From: an uncultured Bacteroidia bacterium
Lineage (GTDB): Bacteria > Bacteroidota > Bacteroidia > Bacteroidales > UBA932
DNA length: 64,000 nt
Reading direction: 5' to 3'
Assembly: GCA_902790635.1 (NCBI GenBank)
Contig: CADASN010000010.1
Span: forward strand, 1 to 64,000
Positions 1-8,042 of the stretch are shown in pieces. Below the pieces are notes generated by a model that was not told where the DNA came from, made no database searches, and saw nothing but the letters and a program-made list of their open reading frames with translations. The first letter of the stretch is position 1, and every line of letters starts with the position of its first letter. A program made the position numbers and the translations under genes.

Positions 1-13
1 GCCGCAACAAGAA

Positions 14-61
14 TCCGTTTTTCCAAGGCGGTTTTGATGGTTTTTGTCCGTTTTTCCAAGG
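14..61. repeat. Direct 15-mer repeat
   Basis: The 15-mer TCCGTTTTTCCAAGG occurs at 14-28 and again at 47-61, and a shorter relative (TTTCCTCCAAGG) starts at 301. No intact gene covers these copies. They lie in the degraded stretch ahead of the defence island and may belong to a decayed mobile element. Confidence 0.6.
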
Positions 62-104
62 TTGGCGTTGGGATGATAGGGACATGTGGCCAAAACTCCT
101 GTAG

Positions 105-299
105 CCACCCCTAAAAGCCGTACTCGATAGTAAAGACATTGAGACGATCAAGGCGGAACAAAAAACGCTCAAGGAAGACTACGAAAAGCATCTTAATAAA
201 CACAAAGAGACCCTGAATCAGTTGCGTGAGTCTGAGAAATCTATACTCAGCAATTACTGTGAGGAACTAAAAGAGATTATGCGGGGGGGGGGCGTCTGA
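105..299 (+). pseudogene. 3' remnant of a coiled-coil protein
   Basis: This frame is open from 105 to a TGA at 297-299 and has no ATG near its 5' end. It reads as a charged heptad-like helix rich in Lys, Glu and Gln, typical of a coiled coil. It runs into a 10-base G tract (283-292) and stops. Beyond the TGA the same frame continues to a TAG and would encode a hydrophobic segment followed by a short basic tail, like a C-terminal membrane anchor. I read this as the decayed 3' end of a coiled-coil and membrane-anchor protein, perhaps from a mobilisation module. The family is not recognised. A sequencing error in the G tract is possible. Confidence 0.3.
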
Positions 300-422
300 C
301 TTTCCTCCAAGGCGTGGGTATGGGTGAGTATAGTTTTCGAGTTCCTGTTGGTTGTGGTTGGTGTCGTGGTGTATTTTTGTGCGAAGGCGAAGTTTACGTA
401 GGGACATCGTGAATTACCGTTA

Positions 423-448
423 CGCCCTCCCGATTATTTGGGAGGGCG
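423..448 (+). terminator. Perfect hairpin, possible terminator
   Basis: CGCCCTCCC at 423-431 and GGGAGGGCG at 440-448 form a perfect 9-bp stem with an 8-nt loop. The sequence that follows is A+T-rich but has no clean T run, so it may be a weak terminator for the remnant upstream or an mRNA-end hairpin. Confidence 0.5.
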
Positions 449-456
449 AATAGTAA

Positions 457-630
457 ATATACCCTGCACGGATTACTTTTTCCCTGTTTTCGAGGGTTTA
501 TTGTTTACAGGCTGGTTTGCTGGTTTGGCTTGTGGAACAGGGCGGGGAGTCAGTGAATGCTTATGCTCCACTTTGGGAAGAGATGTGGTTTTATTTGAAT
601 CGTTTCCTACCATGGTTTCTTGATAATTAA
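457..630 (+). pseudogene. Possible short coding remnant
   Basis: After tandem stops at 451-456, this frame stays open for 57 codons to a TAA at 628-630. Its last 30 residues (a VNAYAPLWEEM segment, then aromatic residues) look protein-like, but there is no ATG start and no recognisable family. It converges with, and slightly overlaps, the next gene. It may be a fragment of a larger lost gene or chance; nothing else is visible in this stretch. Confidence 0.18.
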
Positions 631-1070
631 ACGTTTAGTACAATGAACAAAAGGAGAGCAAGAATAGCGATAAGCATCGTCCAGATCGATGCTTTGTTAA
701 TCCGAACAAGGTGGTGGTTTTCTTTTTGGATTAACTCATAAATATGGGAATCCTCTGCCGCGGTTTCATCCTCAAGGAATTGCTGAATTGCATTGCCTTC
801 TTTCTCTTGACTCTTTAATGACCTTACATGAGTATACAGATTGAGAACTAAGGTTAATGCGAATAACAGTCCGGATACAAATGCTAACCATTCAACACAA
901 GCATCTTTTATAAACTGGAGACTCGCGATCTCAATTCCGATACCACCAGCGGCAATGCCATAGACTTTTTTATCAATATGACTTTCCGTATCCTTTGTGG
1001 CTTGTTGTAGTAAAGGCCAGTAGTCTGTCCAGAACTGATTCTTCTTTTCTCTTTGATTCTTTGTATCCAT
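627..1070 (-). CDS. Small membrane protein of unknown function
   Basis: This 147-residue protein has a charged, glutamine-rich N-terminus and then two adjacent hydrophobic segments (about residues 37-52 and 60-83). A cytoplasmic-looking charged stretch of about 45 residues follows, and then a final membrane helix at the C-terminus. The architecture resembles the small membrane proteins common in mobile and defence loci (SLATT-like proteins are one comparison), but no diagnostic motif is visible. An ATG seven codons upstream is unlikely to be the start because a TATCTTTG promoter box covers it, so transcription should begin downstream of it. The gene is transcribed away from the five-gene operon. 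Its function is unknown; a membrane effector role is only a guess from context. Confidence 0.6.
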   Translation of the reverse strand: MDTKNQREKKNQFWTDYWPLLQQATKDTESHIDKKVYGIAAGGIGIEIASLQFIKDACVEWLAFVSGLLFALTLVLNLYTHVRSLKSQEKEGNAIQQFLEDETAAEDSHIYELIQKENHHLVRINKASIWTMLIAILALLLFIVLNV

Positions 1071-1088
1071 TATCCGTTGTCTTAAGTT

Positions 1089-1096
1089 CAAAGATA
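1089..1096 (-). promoter_or_regulatory. -7 box TATCTTTG
   Basis: A perfect Bacteroidetes -7 element (TAnnTTTG) on the minus strand lies about 20 nt upstream of the ATG at 1070. It overlaps the alternative upstream ATG and so decides the start choice. No clear TTG element lies 19 nt further upstream. Confidence 0.5.
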
Positions 1097-1212
1097 CTCA
1101 TTTTCTTTCGCTTTGTGAAAAATAATGCTTAGAGGTAGGCAAAGAACAAGTTAACGGGGTTCCATCTAAAGACCTCATGTTTGATTGAACATAAAAGATC
1201 CAATATTTTTAG

Positions 1213-1220
1213 TAAATTTG
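1213..1220 (+). promoter_or_regulatory. -7 box TAAATTTG for the defence operon
   Basis: TAAATTTG matches TAnnTTTG and lies 60 bp upstream of the methyltransferase ATG, in the A+T-rich divergent intergenic region. TTTG and TTG triplets lie upstream at 1180-1187, but at a longer spacing (about 25 nt) than the usual 19, so the -33 assignment is weak. Confidence 0.45.
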
Positions 1221-1280
1221 CATAATTGCTCCTATTATTGGTTATAATATGCTCTGAAACAATCGCGTAACAGGATTTGC

Positions 1281-2192
1281 ATGTGTAATACAGAGAGTAT
1301 TCAGCTTATTAGAAACAAGAAGTTGATACGAACAGCTTCTACCCAGAATAGTATCATCTTTGGGATGGATGTTGAAAAGGTTTTAGACGCTCTTCCAGAA
1401 GAGCCTCTTTTTGACCTTGTTGTGACATCCCCTCCTTATGATATCGGGAAAGAGTATGAAAAAAGAATGCCTCTTGAGGAATATGTTTTATGGCAAAAAA
1501 GAATAATCAATAAAATCTATCCTCGACTTAAGGATACCGGCAGTATCTGTTGGGAAGTTGGTAATTATATCAATAATGGAGAGATCGCGCCTTTAGATAT
1601 AGAGTTAGCCCCTATTTTTAAGGAGTTAAACATGCCCTTAAGAAATCGTATTGTTTGGCATTTTGGACACGGGCTTCATTCTAAAAGGCGTTTCAGCGGA
1701 CGTTATGAAGTAATCATGTGGTATACAAAAACCGATGACTACTTCTTTGATTTAGATTCAGTTAGAATTCCTGCAAAATATCCCGGTAAAAGGCATTTTA
1801 AGGGACCAAACAAAGGCGAACTCTCAGGAAATCCACTTGGGAAGAATCCGGAGGATGTCTGGGATATCCCGAATGTGAAGAGTAATCATGTTGAGAAAAC
1901 CATTCATCCCTGTCAGTTCCCTGTTGGGCTGATTGAACGCTTAGTCTTGTCGATGGCACCTCAAGATGGATTGGTCTTTGATCCTTTTGCCGGCGTCGCA
2001 TCTTCTGGGGTGGCGGCATTAATGAACAATCGCCATTTTTGGGGTTGTGAAATAGTGAAAGAGTACATAGACGTTGGAATGCGGAGGCTTCAGGAAACGC
2101 TTGATGGAACGGTAAAGTATCGACCGAGCAACAAGCCATTGTATGATCCTTCTAGCAGTCGGCTTTCAGAAATCCCAAATGAGTGGAAATAA
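1281..2192 (+). CDS. Site-specific DNA methyltransferase (beta class)
   Basis: This 303-residue S-adenosylmethionine-dependent DNA methyltransferase carries catalytic motif IV as TSPPYD at residues 49-54. The SAM-binding motif I lies near the C-terminus as DPFAGVASSG (234-243), preceded by a HPCQFP segment (209-214). Catalytic motif before SAM motif is the beta-class order, and SPPY is typical of N4-cytosine enzymes, although some N6-adenine enzymes share it. The region between residues 115 and 200 would hold the target-recognition segment. It is the first gene of a five-gene operon, one base ahead of the BamHI/BglII-like gene, and presumably protects host DNA. The target sequence and base cannot be read from the sequence. 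Confidence 0.85.
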   Translation: MCNTESIQLIRNKKLIRTASTQNSIIFGMDVEKVLDALPEEPLFDLVVTSPPYDIGKEYEKRMPLEEYVLWQKRIINKIYPRLKDTGSICWEVGNYINNGEIAPLDIELAPIFKELNMPLRNRIVWHFGHGLHSKRRFSGRYEVIMWYTKTDDYFFDLDSVRIPAKYPGKRHFKGPNKGELSGNPLGKNPEDVWDIPNVKSNHVEKTIHPCQFPVGLIERLVLSMAPQDGLVFDPFAGVASSGVAALMNNRHFWGCEIVKEYIDVGMRRLQETLDGTVKYRPSNKPLYDPSSSRLSEIPNEWK

Positions 2193-2193
2193 G

Positions 2194-2652
2194 ATGAAAG
2201 TATTAACACATAGTCATAGAAGTGGTGGAGATATCGTGCCATCGTGTTTAATTGATGATATCTCAAGCGCTTTCAAACAGATCGATAGCACCGTTTCAAG
2301 ATACGAAATCAGTGATATTCGTGCCCGTATAATCGAAGACTTATTAAGTAAGGGATGGTCAGATAAGTTGATGCTGGCTCGTGGCTCCAATATTTGTATC
2401 ACAAGCAAGAAAAGCGATGTCGGGATGTGCATGCAAACCGGTAATGTTAGTCGAATGTATGCGGATCTTATGAAGCTTCAGGCGCTTTATTTACGCGAAA
2501 GTATTAAGGCAGGGATATTAATTGTAGCCACTACACAGTGCGCAAAGCAATATACATCAAATGCAGCGACATTTGAACGGTTGATTCGAGAACTAGACAT
2601 CTTTGGTCAAGTGATAACAGTTCCTTTAGTTGTAATAGGTTTTTATTTCTAA
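2194..2652 (+). CDS. BamHI/BglII-fold restriction endonuclease-like protein, catalytic Glu missing
   Basis: This 152-residue protein contains a core around residues 74-115 (VGMCMQTGN, then a helix with YADLMKLQ, then an IKAGILIV strand). The core lines up with the BamHI segment VGMEFETGN and the equivalent BglII segment, and the C-terminal strand (VPLVVIGF) also matches that fold. In BamHI the active site is Asp and ExE; in BglII it is Asp and ExQ. Here the positions read C79-M80-Q81, so the metal-binding Glu is replaced by Cys while the BglII-type Gln remains. It may therefore be a recognition subunit rather than an active nuclease. Start: an upstream ATG at 2179 overlaps the methyltransferase; the ATG at 2194, one base after its stop, is preferred. 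The family call is by eye. Confidence 0.6.
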   Translation: MKVLTHSHRSGGDIVPSCLIDDISSAFKQIDSTVSRYEISDIRARIIEDLLSKGWSDKLMLARGSNICITSKKSDVGMCMQTGNVSRMYADLMKLQALYLRESIKAGILIVATTQCAKQYTSNAATFERLIRELDIFGQVITVPLVVIGFYF

Positions 2653-2654
2653 AT

Positions 2655-4055
2655 ATGAACGCAGAAGAGTTAAACCAGTTTGGCGCACCTCTATTTTCGA
2701 GGCAGGAAGAAATTGCCAAAAAAACAGAAAGACCTGAGTCCAAGTATCCCATCGAAATAATGGGTAGGCTTCGGAACATCCCAGTGATTTCTGTTCGCAT
2801 AGAGATGCCTGTATATCGGCTGGCTAATGGGCGAACAAAAAGCGCCCAGTTGGAATATCTTACCAAGCATAAAGATGTTCCACGCGACATTTTTAATACA
2901 GACCATGATTCTTATGAGGCTCAGTCTATACAGCATTCTCTTTTATTACAGTTGGTAAAAGATGAAGACCTCCTTCAGACTTTTGCCAGCGGAGAGATGG
3001 AACAGGTTGAGCCCATTATATGTACAAATACCGGAGTTGTTGTTAATGGTAATAGGCGACTCTGTGCATGGAGAAAACTCTTCTATGAGAACAGGGAAAA
3101 GTATAAGTCTTTCGAAACGATCCGTATCGCAGTTCTACCGGATATGGACGAAAAAGCCATCCTAGATATAGAGAAAAGGCTTCAGATACAAAGGACAATG
3201 CGAGCCGAGTATCGATGGCATACAAAGGCTCTAATGGCTGAAATAGAATTAAAAAACGGAGCAAAAGAAACCGCTCTTGCTAAGTCTTACGGACTGAAGA
3301 AAAAAGAATTGATGAACCTGATTGAATCTCGGAGAATCGCAGAACTATTCTTGGAGAAGGTCGGTCGTCAGGACGAATGGTCTCTTCTGGACAAGTCTTA
3401 CTATGCTTTTGAGTCCATTGTCGTAGGAGGTAGGAAAATTTATAGTCAAACACATAAGGAGTTGTTTGAAAAGATCGCCTTCGACTTGATTACCAGGAAT
3501 CTTGATCAAATGGAAGATACGCCATCTGGTCGATTATATGCGACGATAAAAGATCGCGCAGAGCATATTGAGGCAATCGCGGAAGAATTGGCTAAGAAAA
3601 TGGAGCCCACGATACCGGAGGGTACCCAAGCAAAGACAGAGGCGGACAAACCAGACTCAGCAGAGTCCCCGGAGCATACAGTAGCAGATGATCCTAACGA
3701 AACCGTACAAATAGAGGATAATGAGGAGGATGACAAAGATGATTTCGATCTTTTAGCGGGAGGAGAAACTATAGAACCAGACTCCGCAGGGAAGGTTTCG
3801 TCCGCAATAGATAAAGGAGCCGAGATTTCGCAGGAAAGTATTGATAGAATTATTGACGCCCAGGTCGCATTAAAGAACGAGAAAGATAAGGCGACATTCT
3901 TTACAAAACAACTGGCGAACATTATTTCCACCCTTGATTTCGCTATCAGTAATGGATTGGATGAGGGTACAAAAACTGATGCTGTACCAGAACAGATTAA
4001 AGCAATCCGAGAGAAACTTGATTATGTTGATGAATGGCTTTTGGGTAGAAAATGA
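2655..4055 (+). CDS. ParB/sulfiredoxin-fold protein of a defence operon
   Basis: This protein has 466 residues. The N-terminal half carries a ParB/Srx-like nucleotide-binding core: a strand ending in PIICTNTG (about 120-127), then VVVNGNRRLCAWR (128-140), the GxxxxGNRRL signature of the family. Residues 170-300 are helical and include an AKSYGLKKKELMNLIE helix-turn-helix-like stretch. Residues 305-380 form a highly acidic, Pro/Glu/Asp-rich linker, and the C-terminal 90 residues look coiled-coil. ParB-fold proteins of this kind can be CTP- or ATP-dependent DNA clamps or sensors. Its TGA overlaps the helicase ATG by four bases (ATGA), so the two are probably translationally coupled. The exact role is unknown. 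Confidence 0.7.
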   Translation: MNAEELNQFGAPLFSRQEEIAKKTERPESKYPIEIMGRLRNIPVISVRIEMPVYRLANGRTKSAQLEYLTKHKDVPRDIFNTDHDSYEAQSIQHSLLLQLVKDEDLLQTFASGEMEQVEPIICTNTGVVVNGNRRLCAWRKLFYENREKYKSFETIRIAVLPDMDEKAILDIEKRLQIQRTMRAEYRWHTKALMAEIELKNGAKETALAKSYGLKKKELMNLIESRRIAELFLEKVGRQDEWSLLDKSYYAFESIVVGGRKIYSQTHKELFEKIAFDLITRNLDQMEDTPSGRLYATIKDRAEHIEAIAEELAKKMEPTIPEGTQAKTEADKPDSAESPEHTVADDPNETVQIEDNEEDDKDDFDLLAGGETIEPDSAGKVSSAIDKGAEISQESIDRIIDAQVALKNEKDKATFFTKQLANIISTLDFAISNGLDEGTKTDAVPEQIKAIREKLDYVDEWLLGRK

Positions 4056-5848
4056 AAATAATTGTTGACTATGATCCGCGACTAAAAGTTGCTTTGCTCA
4101 AGCCTCTTGATAAAGATGTTTGGCATTGGAACGTCATAATTAACAGTTTGTTTGAAAAACCACTCGGAGCTCGCTTAGATGGAGATACTATCATCCTCCC
4201 GATTAATAGATTTCTTGAGATTCGAGGTTCGATTGCAAACTATGTCGCTAATCATCGGTCTACCATAAAAGTCAAGTTTTCGGAAGCGATAAAGCAGTTT
4301 CTCTCTTACGCAAATACATCTTCCTATAATACGGCCATAAAGATTCAACCTTATGATCCGGATTATGTGAGAAACACTTTAAGAGATCGAGGTTTTAAGC
4401 GAAATTTAACTGATAATCAGCTAAATAACTTATGTAAGTTGGGGCCTCTTCCTGCCGGAGCCACTTTTTCTGTTCCCGGCGCGGGAAAAACAACGGAGGC
4501 CTTGGCTTATTTTTTTCTTCGTGCAACGGACGAGGAAAAACTCCTAGTTATTGCTCCCAAAAATGCATTTGGTGCTTGGGACGAGCAGTTATACGATTGC
4601 TTACAGGATGATTCGTTGCACTTTGTTCGCCTTAGAGGAGGAGAGCAGGCTATTTCAAGAGCGCTTCGAGACGCCCCTCGCTTTTCGATCATTACCTATC
4701 AGCAATACCCCCGTGTATCTTCGTTGGTACAAGAATTCCTCGAGAACAATTGTGTGTCTGTATTTCTTGACGAGAGCCATCGGATAAAGAGTGGGCGAGG
4801 CGGTATTAGTGCTGATGCAATCCTTTCTGTAGCGTTCCTTCCTGAAAGGAAACTCATTATGAGTGGAACGCCAATGCCTCAAAGCAGAAAAGACCTTGTT
4901 CCTCAATTGTTCTTTCTATACCCAGAGGCAAACGTTACTGAAGATAGTGCAATAGACCTTGTTCAACCTATCTATGTTAGGACAACAAGTGGACAGTTAG
5001 GTATCCCGGCTGTGGAGCATCGGTCCGTTTCGTTAAAAATGAGCCCGCTTCAGTCAGAAATTTATCAGTCAATAAAGTCCGAGACTAAACGACAATTAAT
5101 TCCCTTGCTTTCTGATATCTCAAAAGAAAACTTAAGAGAGATAAACAAGAAAGTCATGAAGGTCATGCAGTTTGTGTCCAACCCGGCATTATTGGCCAAG
5201 GATATGGACTATATTTTCGATCCACGTCTAGGGGCTCTTCTTGCAAAAGACATTGGACCCAAAATCGATTATGCATGTAAGCGGGCGAGAGAATTGGCAT
5301 CCGAAGGAAAGAAAGTTATCATTTGGTCGCAATTTGTTGAAAATGTTGAACTAATCGCCGAGCGACTAAAAGATATCGGAGCCGATTATATCCACGGCGG
5401 CGTAGATGCTGGTGATGAGGATGTAAACGATACTCGTGAGTGGAAAATCAAAGAATTCCACCAGAATCCAGAAAAAATGGTTCTGGTTGCAAATCCTGCC
5501 GCTGCCTCAGAAGGTATTAGTTTACATAAAGTTTGTCAATATGCAATTTATGTGGATCGATCCTTTAATGCGGCTCATTACCTTCAATCTGAGGATCGTA
5601 TCCATCGCTTAGGTCTTCGGCCTGATCAAAAACCAATAGTTGAGATTGTTCAGTGCGAGAATAGTATTGATGATGTTGTTCAAAGTCGGCTAGAAAGAAA
5701 GGTCGATGCTATGTCAAGGGCTCTTAATGATAGTTCTTTAGACATCGGAACCGTTCAATATGACGTTGATTATGATCCAGACGAGGATATTATTTCAGAG
5801 TCTGATTTAAGCGCGATACAACGCTATTTTAATGATATTGCTTTATGA
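4052..5848 (+). CDS. SNF2-family helicase/translocase
   Basis: This 598-residue superfamily 2 ATPase has Walker A SVPGAGKT at 140-147 and motif Ia around VIAPKNAFGAW (166-176). The DESH box is at 240-243, and motif III is MSGTP (270-274). The second RecA lobe has KVIIWSQF (421-428), the ASEGISL motif V (486-491) and QSEDRIHRLG motif VI (512-521), an SNF2-type arrangement. The N-terminal 120 residues carry no recognised domain. It should translocate on double-stranded DNA. Overlaps with both neighbours (ATGA at each end) place it in one complex or pathway with the ParB-like and DUF3883 proteins, comparable in part list, though not in detail, with helicase-containing restriction systems such as DISARM. 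Confidence 0.85.
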   Translation: MKIIVDYDPRLKVALLKPLDKDVWHWNVIINSLFEKPLGARLDGDTIILPINRFLEIRGSIANYVANHRSTIKVKFSEAIKQFLSYANTSSYNTAIKIQPYDPDYVRNTLRDRGFKRNLTDNQLNNLCKLGPLPAGATFSVPGAGKTTEALAYFFLRATDEEKLLVIAPKNAFGAWDEQLYDCLQDDSLHFVRLRGGEQAISRALRDAPRFSIITYQQYPRVSSLVQEFLENNCVSVFLDESHRIKSGRGGISADAILSVAFLPERKLIMSGTPMPQSRKDLVPQLFFLYPEANVTEDSAIDLVQPIYVRTTSGQLGIPAVEHRSVSLKMSPLQSEIYQSIKSETKRQLIPLLSDISKENLREINKKVMKVMQFVSNPALLAKDMDYIFDPRLGALLAKDIGPKIDYACKRARELASEGKKVIIWSQFVENVELIAERLKDIGADYIHGGVDAGDEDVNDTREWKIKEFHQNPEKMVLVANPAAASEGISLHKVCQYAIYVDRSFNAAHYLQSEDRIHRLGLRPDQKPIVEIVQCENSIDDVVQSRLERKVDAMSRALNDSSLDIGTVQYDVDYDPDEDIISESDLSAIQRYFNDIAL

Positions 5849-6726
5849 GACGGGGTATATCAATCGGACTTGTCTCAGAGGCATTATCTGTCCTGTCTTC
5901 TGCGAAGAAATATAACTGCATTTCACTCTCACAGATCAATCAACTATCTATTGGTTACGGGATCAATAAGCAAGCGGCGATCTCTTTTGCAAGTCAATGT
6001 TCATGGGTGAATATTCTTAACAACAACCTATATTTTACAGATTCCGGTGAAAGGATTTTAAGCGGATTTCGTGAGAATAGAATCTCACAAGAATTATGGC
6101 GGGTAATCCTATATGACTATATCTCTGTTTGTCGTCCCGCTTGGGCTTCCAGAATCCCATTAGGGCGAAAGGAAGCTTCAACATTTATGACAAATGATGA
6201 GAAGCGCTGTTTCTTTGAAGCCGGATTACTTAACCCCCCGGATGAGGCCATTGTCCTTTGGTGGGATATTCTAGCCTCCATTTTTCGGGAAGAGCAGAAT
6301 GATGCTTTGGAAGATGTGGGACGAGCTGGAGAGAAACTTACAATTAAGTTTGAGAAACAACGGACTCAAAGTGAGCCCAAATGGGTTTCTATTGAAACCA
6401 ATCTTGCTGGATACGACATTCTGTCCCAGGTTGGGAATAATGATCCGGAGACAATCCTAATAGAGGTAAAGAGCACTCAGAAAACAATTAAAGAGGCGAA
6501 GATGATTATCTCCAGAAATGAGTGGGACGTTGCATCAACAGGGGCTCATAGGGAGAAGTATTTCTTTTACTTGTGGCTTCTTTCTTCAAAACAATTGGCA
6601 ATTATTCCCGCAGTCCGGATGAAAGAATATATCCCGGAAGACAAGGATTCTGGGAGATGGATGTCCACGGAGGTTCCCTTTCACGTCTTCGAAGGAGATT
6701 TTCAGGTAATAGAAATAGAGGTCTGA
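5845..6726 (+). CDS. DUF3883-like PD-(D/E)XK nuclease
   Basis: This 293-residue protein has an N-terminal 130 residues that look like helical or winged-helix DNA-binding sequence. The C-terminal half is a DUF3883-type nuclease-like domain: GRAGEKLTIKFE (159-170), GYDI (189-192), ILIEVKST (204-211) and RNEW (224-227). The spaced Glu, Asp191, Glu207 and Lys209 form a plausible PD-(D/E)XK active site related to Mrr-like enzymes. It is the last gene of the operon and overlaps the helicase by four bases. Because the BamHI-like protein seems to lack its catalytic Glu, this is the best candidate for the cleaving subunit. The biochemical role is inferred, not shown. Confidence 0.75.
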   Translation: MRRGISIGLVSEALSVLSSAKKYNCISLSQINQLSIGYGINKQAAISFASQCSWVNILNNNLYFTDSGERILSGFRENRISQELWRVILYDYISVCRPAWASRIPLGRKEASTFMTNDEKRCFFEAGLLNPPDEAIVLWWDILASIFREEQNDALEDVGRAGEKLTIKFEKQRTQSEPKWVSIETNLAGYDILSQVGNNDPETILIEVKSTQKTIKEAKMIISRNEWDVASTGAHREKYFFYLWLLSSKQLAIIPAVRMKEYIPEDKDSGRWMSTEVPFHVFEGDFQVIEIEV

Positions 6727-6842
6727 CGATTCACATCTTCACTCCTATTGAAGGGCCTCGAAAAGCCGTTTTTGTCACACTTTTTGATACACGAGAAACG
6801 AATAATCCCTCACAGAACATTCTGCAAGGCATTTCGGCGGCA

Positions 6843-6874
6843 ACGAGATTTGCTCGGCCGCGGGCGGCCTCGCA
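6843..6874. repeat. G+C-rich dispersed repeat, copy A
   Basis: CGAGATTTGCTCGGCCG followed by CGGGCGGCC lies in the non-coding stretch after the defence operon. The same 17-mer and a similar continuation occur at about 10713-10746, where the palindrome is complete. This copy is missing a few bases of it. The rest of 6727-6912 shows no convincing gene. Confidence 0.6.
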
Positions 6875-6912
6875 AAAGATGAATTTCCCTAAAAAGGTTG
6901 ACAGATTGGAAT

Positions 6913-6943
6913 AAAAAAAACAGGTAGAGTCATTCTCCACCTG
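6913..6943 (-). terminator. Rho-independent terminator of the Rpn-like gene
   Basis: On the minus strand CAGGTGGAG and CTCTACCTG form a 9-bp stem with one G-T pair and a 5-nt loop. Eight T residues follow directly. It lies about 25 bp after the stop codon at 6967. Confidence 0.85.
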
Positions 6944-6966
6944 GTAAATGCTTCGATACGCCAGAT

Positions 6967-7842
6967 TTACAACGCCTGGACCTGCTCCTCGGTGAGGCCG
7001 GTGGCTTTGGCAATAATCTCGACAGAAACTCCCAGATTTTTTAAGTTCCGGGCGTTCTCCTTTTTCTCTTTCTCCATACCCTTCTCCATGCCCTCTTCAA
7101 GACCTTTCTCGCGTGCAAAAGCGATGGTATTCTGGTAGTCCCAACGATTCTTCATCGCTTGGATGTAGGCCTCCTGCTCGGCGAAGGACATTTTGGCGAA
7201 TTCTGCTTCCTGGACCATATCTTCAAAATAGGGATCATCCCATAACTCGGGCTTCTCTGCGAAGGTAGGGAGATTTTTCATCATGTACAAGAAGCGATCT
7301 TCAAAAGTGACACAGTCACCCTTGGCCTTGTCGAAACGGGCTATCTCCATGAATGCGAAGCGTAAGGAGTTGCTCATCAACTCTCCGGTGCTTTCCTCCC
7401 GTAGGAGGAACTGGTGGACATACTGATGCGGATCCGCGCGTTCCGGATCCAGATGCCGGATGTCGAAATTGAGCAAACCCAGGAAAAAGACAGGTCCGAC
7501 ATCGTAGTTCCAATCACCTCTCTCGGCATTGGAAGAGATGGTTCGTGCCGTGTAGAAGATGGCACGCTCCATAAAGTACTTCTGATCTGCAATCTGGACC
7601 TCGATGAGGAATGTCTTGCCATCCTGGGTTGTGCAGCGCATGTCAAAGGAAGCCTTGCGTTCCTGCTCAGTGAGGCCGAGCTGTTCGCTTTCGGTGATGA
7701 CGATGTCAACGATGTCCAGGTTGAAGACTGCGTTGAGCGGACGGATGATGAGATTCTTGTTGCCGGATTCCTTGAAGATCTTTTTGAATCCGAAATCGAC
7801 CATGGGGTCAATGTACTTGTGGATCATGTTATTCGTTTTCAT
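6967..7842 (-). CDS. Rpn-family recombination-promoting nuclease / PD-(D/E)XK transposase-like protein
   Basis: This 291-residue member of the PDDEXK_2/Rpn family opens with the typical YIDPMVDFGFKKIFK segment. The nuclease core follows as KASFDMRC, then FLIEVQIADQ (about residues 62-83), giving the D...ExQ active site. The middle is the usual helical Rpn region. The C-terminus has a Lys/Glu-rich stretch with GLEEGMEKGMEKEKKE, then a short helix-turn-helix-like tail (GVSVEIIAKATGLTEEQV). Rpn proteins are common, often multicopy, in Bacteroidales and have been linked to RecA-independent recombination and phage defence. It stands alone with its own terminator. Its placement beside the five-gene operon suggests, but does not prove, membership of one island. 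Confidence 0.85.
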   Translation of the reverse strand: MKTNNMIHKYIDPMVDFGFKKIFKESGNKNLIIRPLNAVFNLDIVDIVITESEQLGLTEQERKASFDMRCTTQDGKTFLIEVQIADQKYFMERAIFYTARTISSNAERGDWNYDVGPVFFLGLLNFDIRHLDPERADPHQYVHQFLLREESTGELMSNSLRFAFMEIARFDKAKGDCVTFEDRFLYMMKNLPTFAEKPELWDDPYFEDMVQEAEFAKMSFAEQEAYIQAMKNRWDYQNTIAFAREKGLEEGMEKGMEKEKKENARNLKNLGVSVEIIAKATGLTEEQVQAL

Positions 7843-7986
7843 AGTTCAACAGTTTTAGTGGGCGTCGTTGCAGGTCGCCCGGTTCGGGAGACGAAGATCG
7901 GGATCGATGGTGGGATCTCCAAGGATTATAAAGAATCCTGCTGCAGAATTTGTTGATTCTTTCCCGTTTTTCCGGATGGAAAAGAA

Positions 7987-8016
7987 TTGTATTGGTTGGA
8001 GAAAAGTGTATTTTTG
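7987..8016 (+). promoter_or_regulatory. Bacteroidetes promoter for the lipoprotein gene
   Basis: TTG at 7987-7989, 19 nt, then TATTTTTG at 8009-8016 match the -33/-7 consensus exactly. The lipoprotein ATG is at 8043, giving a short leader. Confidence 0.6.
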
Positions 8017-8042
8017 CAGGGATAACCTCAGGTGTTTGTCTT

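Noticed and set aside
297..299. Recoded TGA in the coiled-coil remnant
   Set aside because: Only one TGA is involved, next to a 10-G tract, and there are no signs of selenocysteine or alternative-code machinery in the window. Decay or sequencing error is simpler.
438..623. A 61-codon plus-strand frame starting with TTG
   Set aside because: It has a non-ATG start inside a hairpin arm, no ribosome-binding site and an unremarkable composition; the neighbouring frame at 457-630 looks slightly more protein-like.
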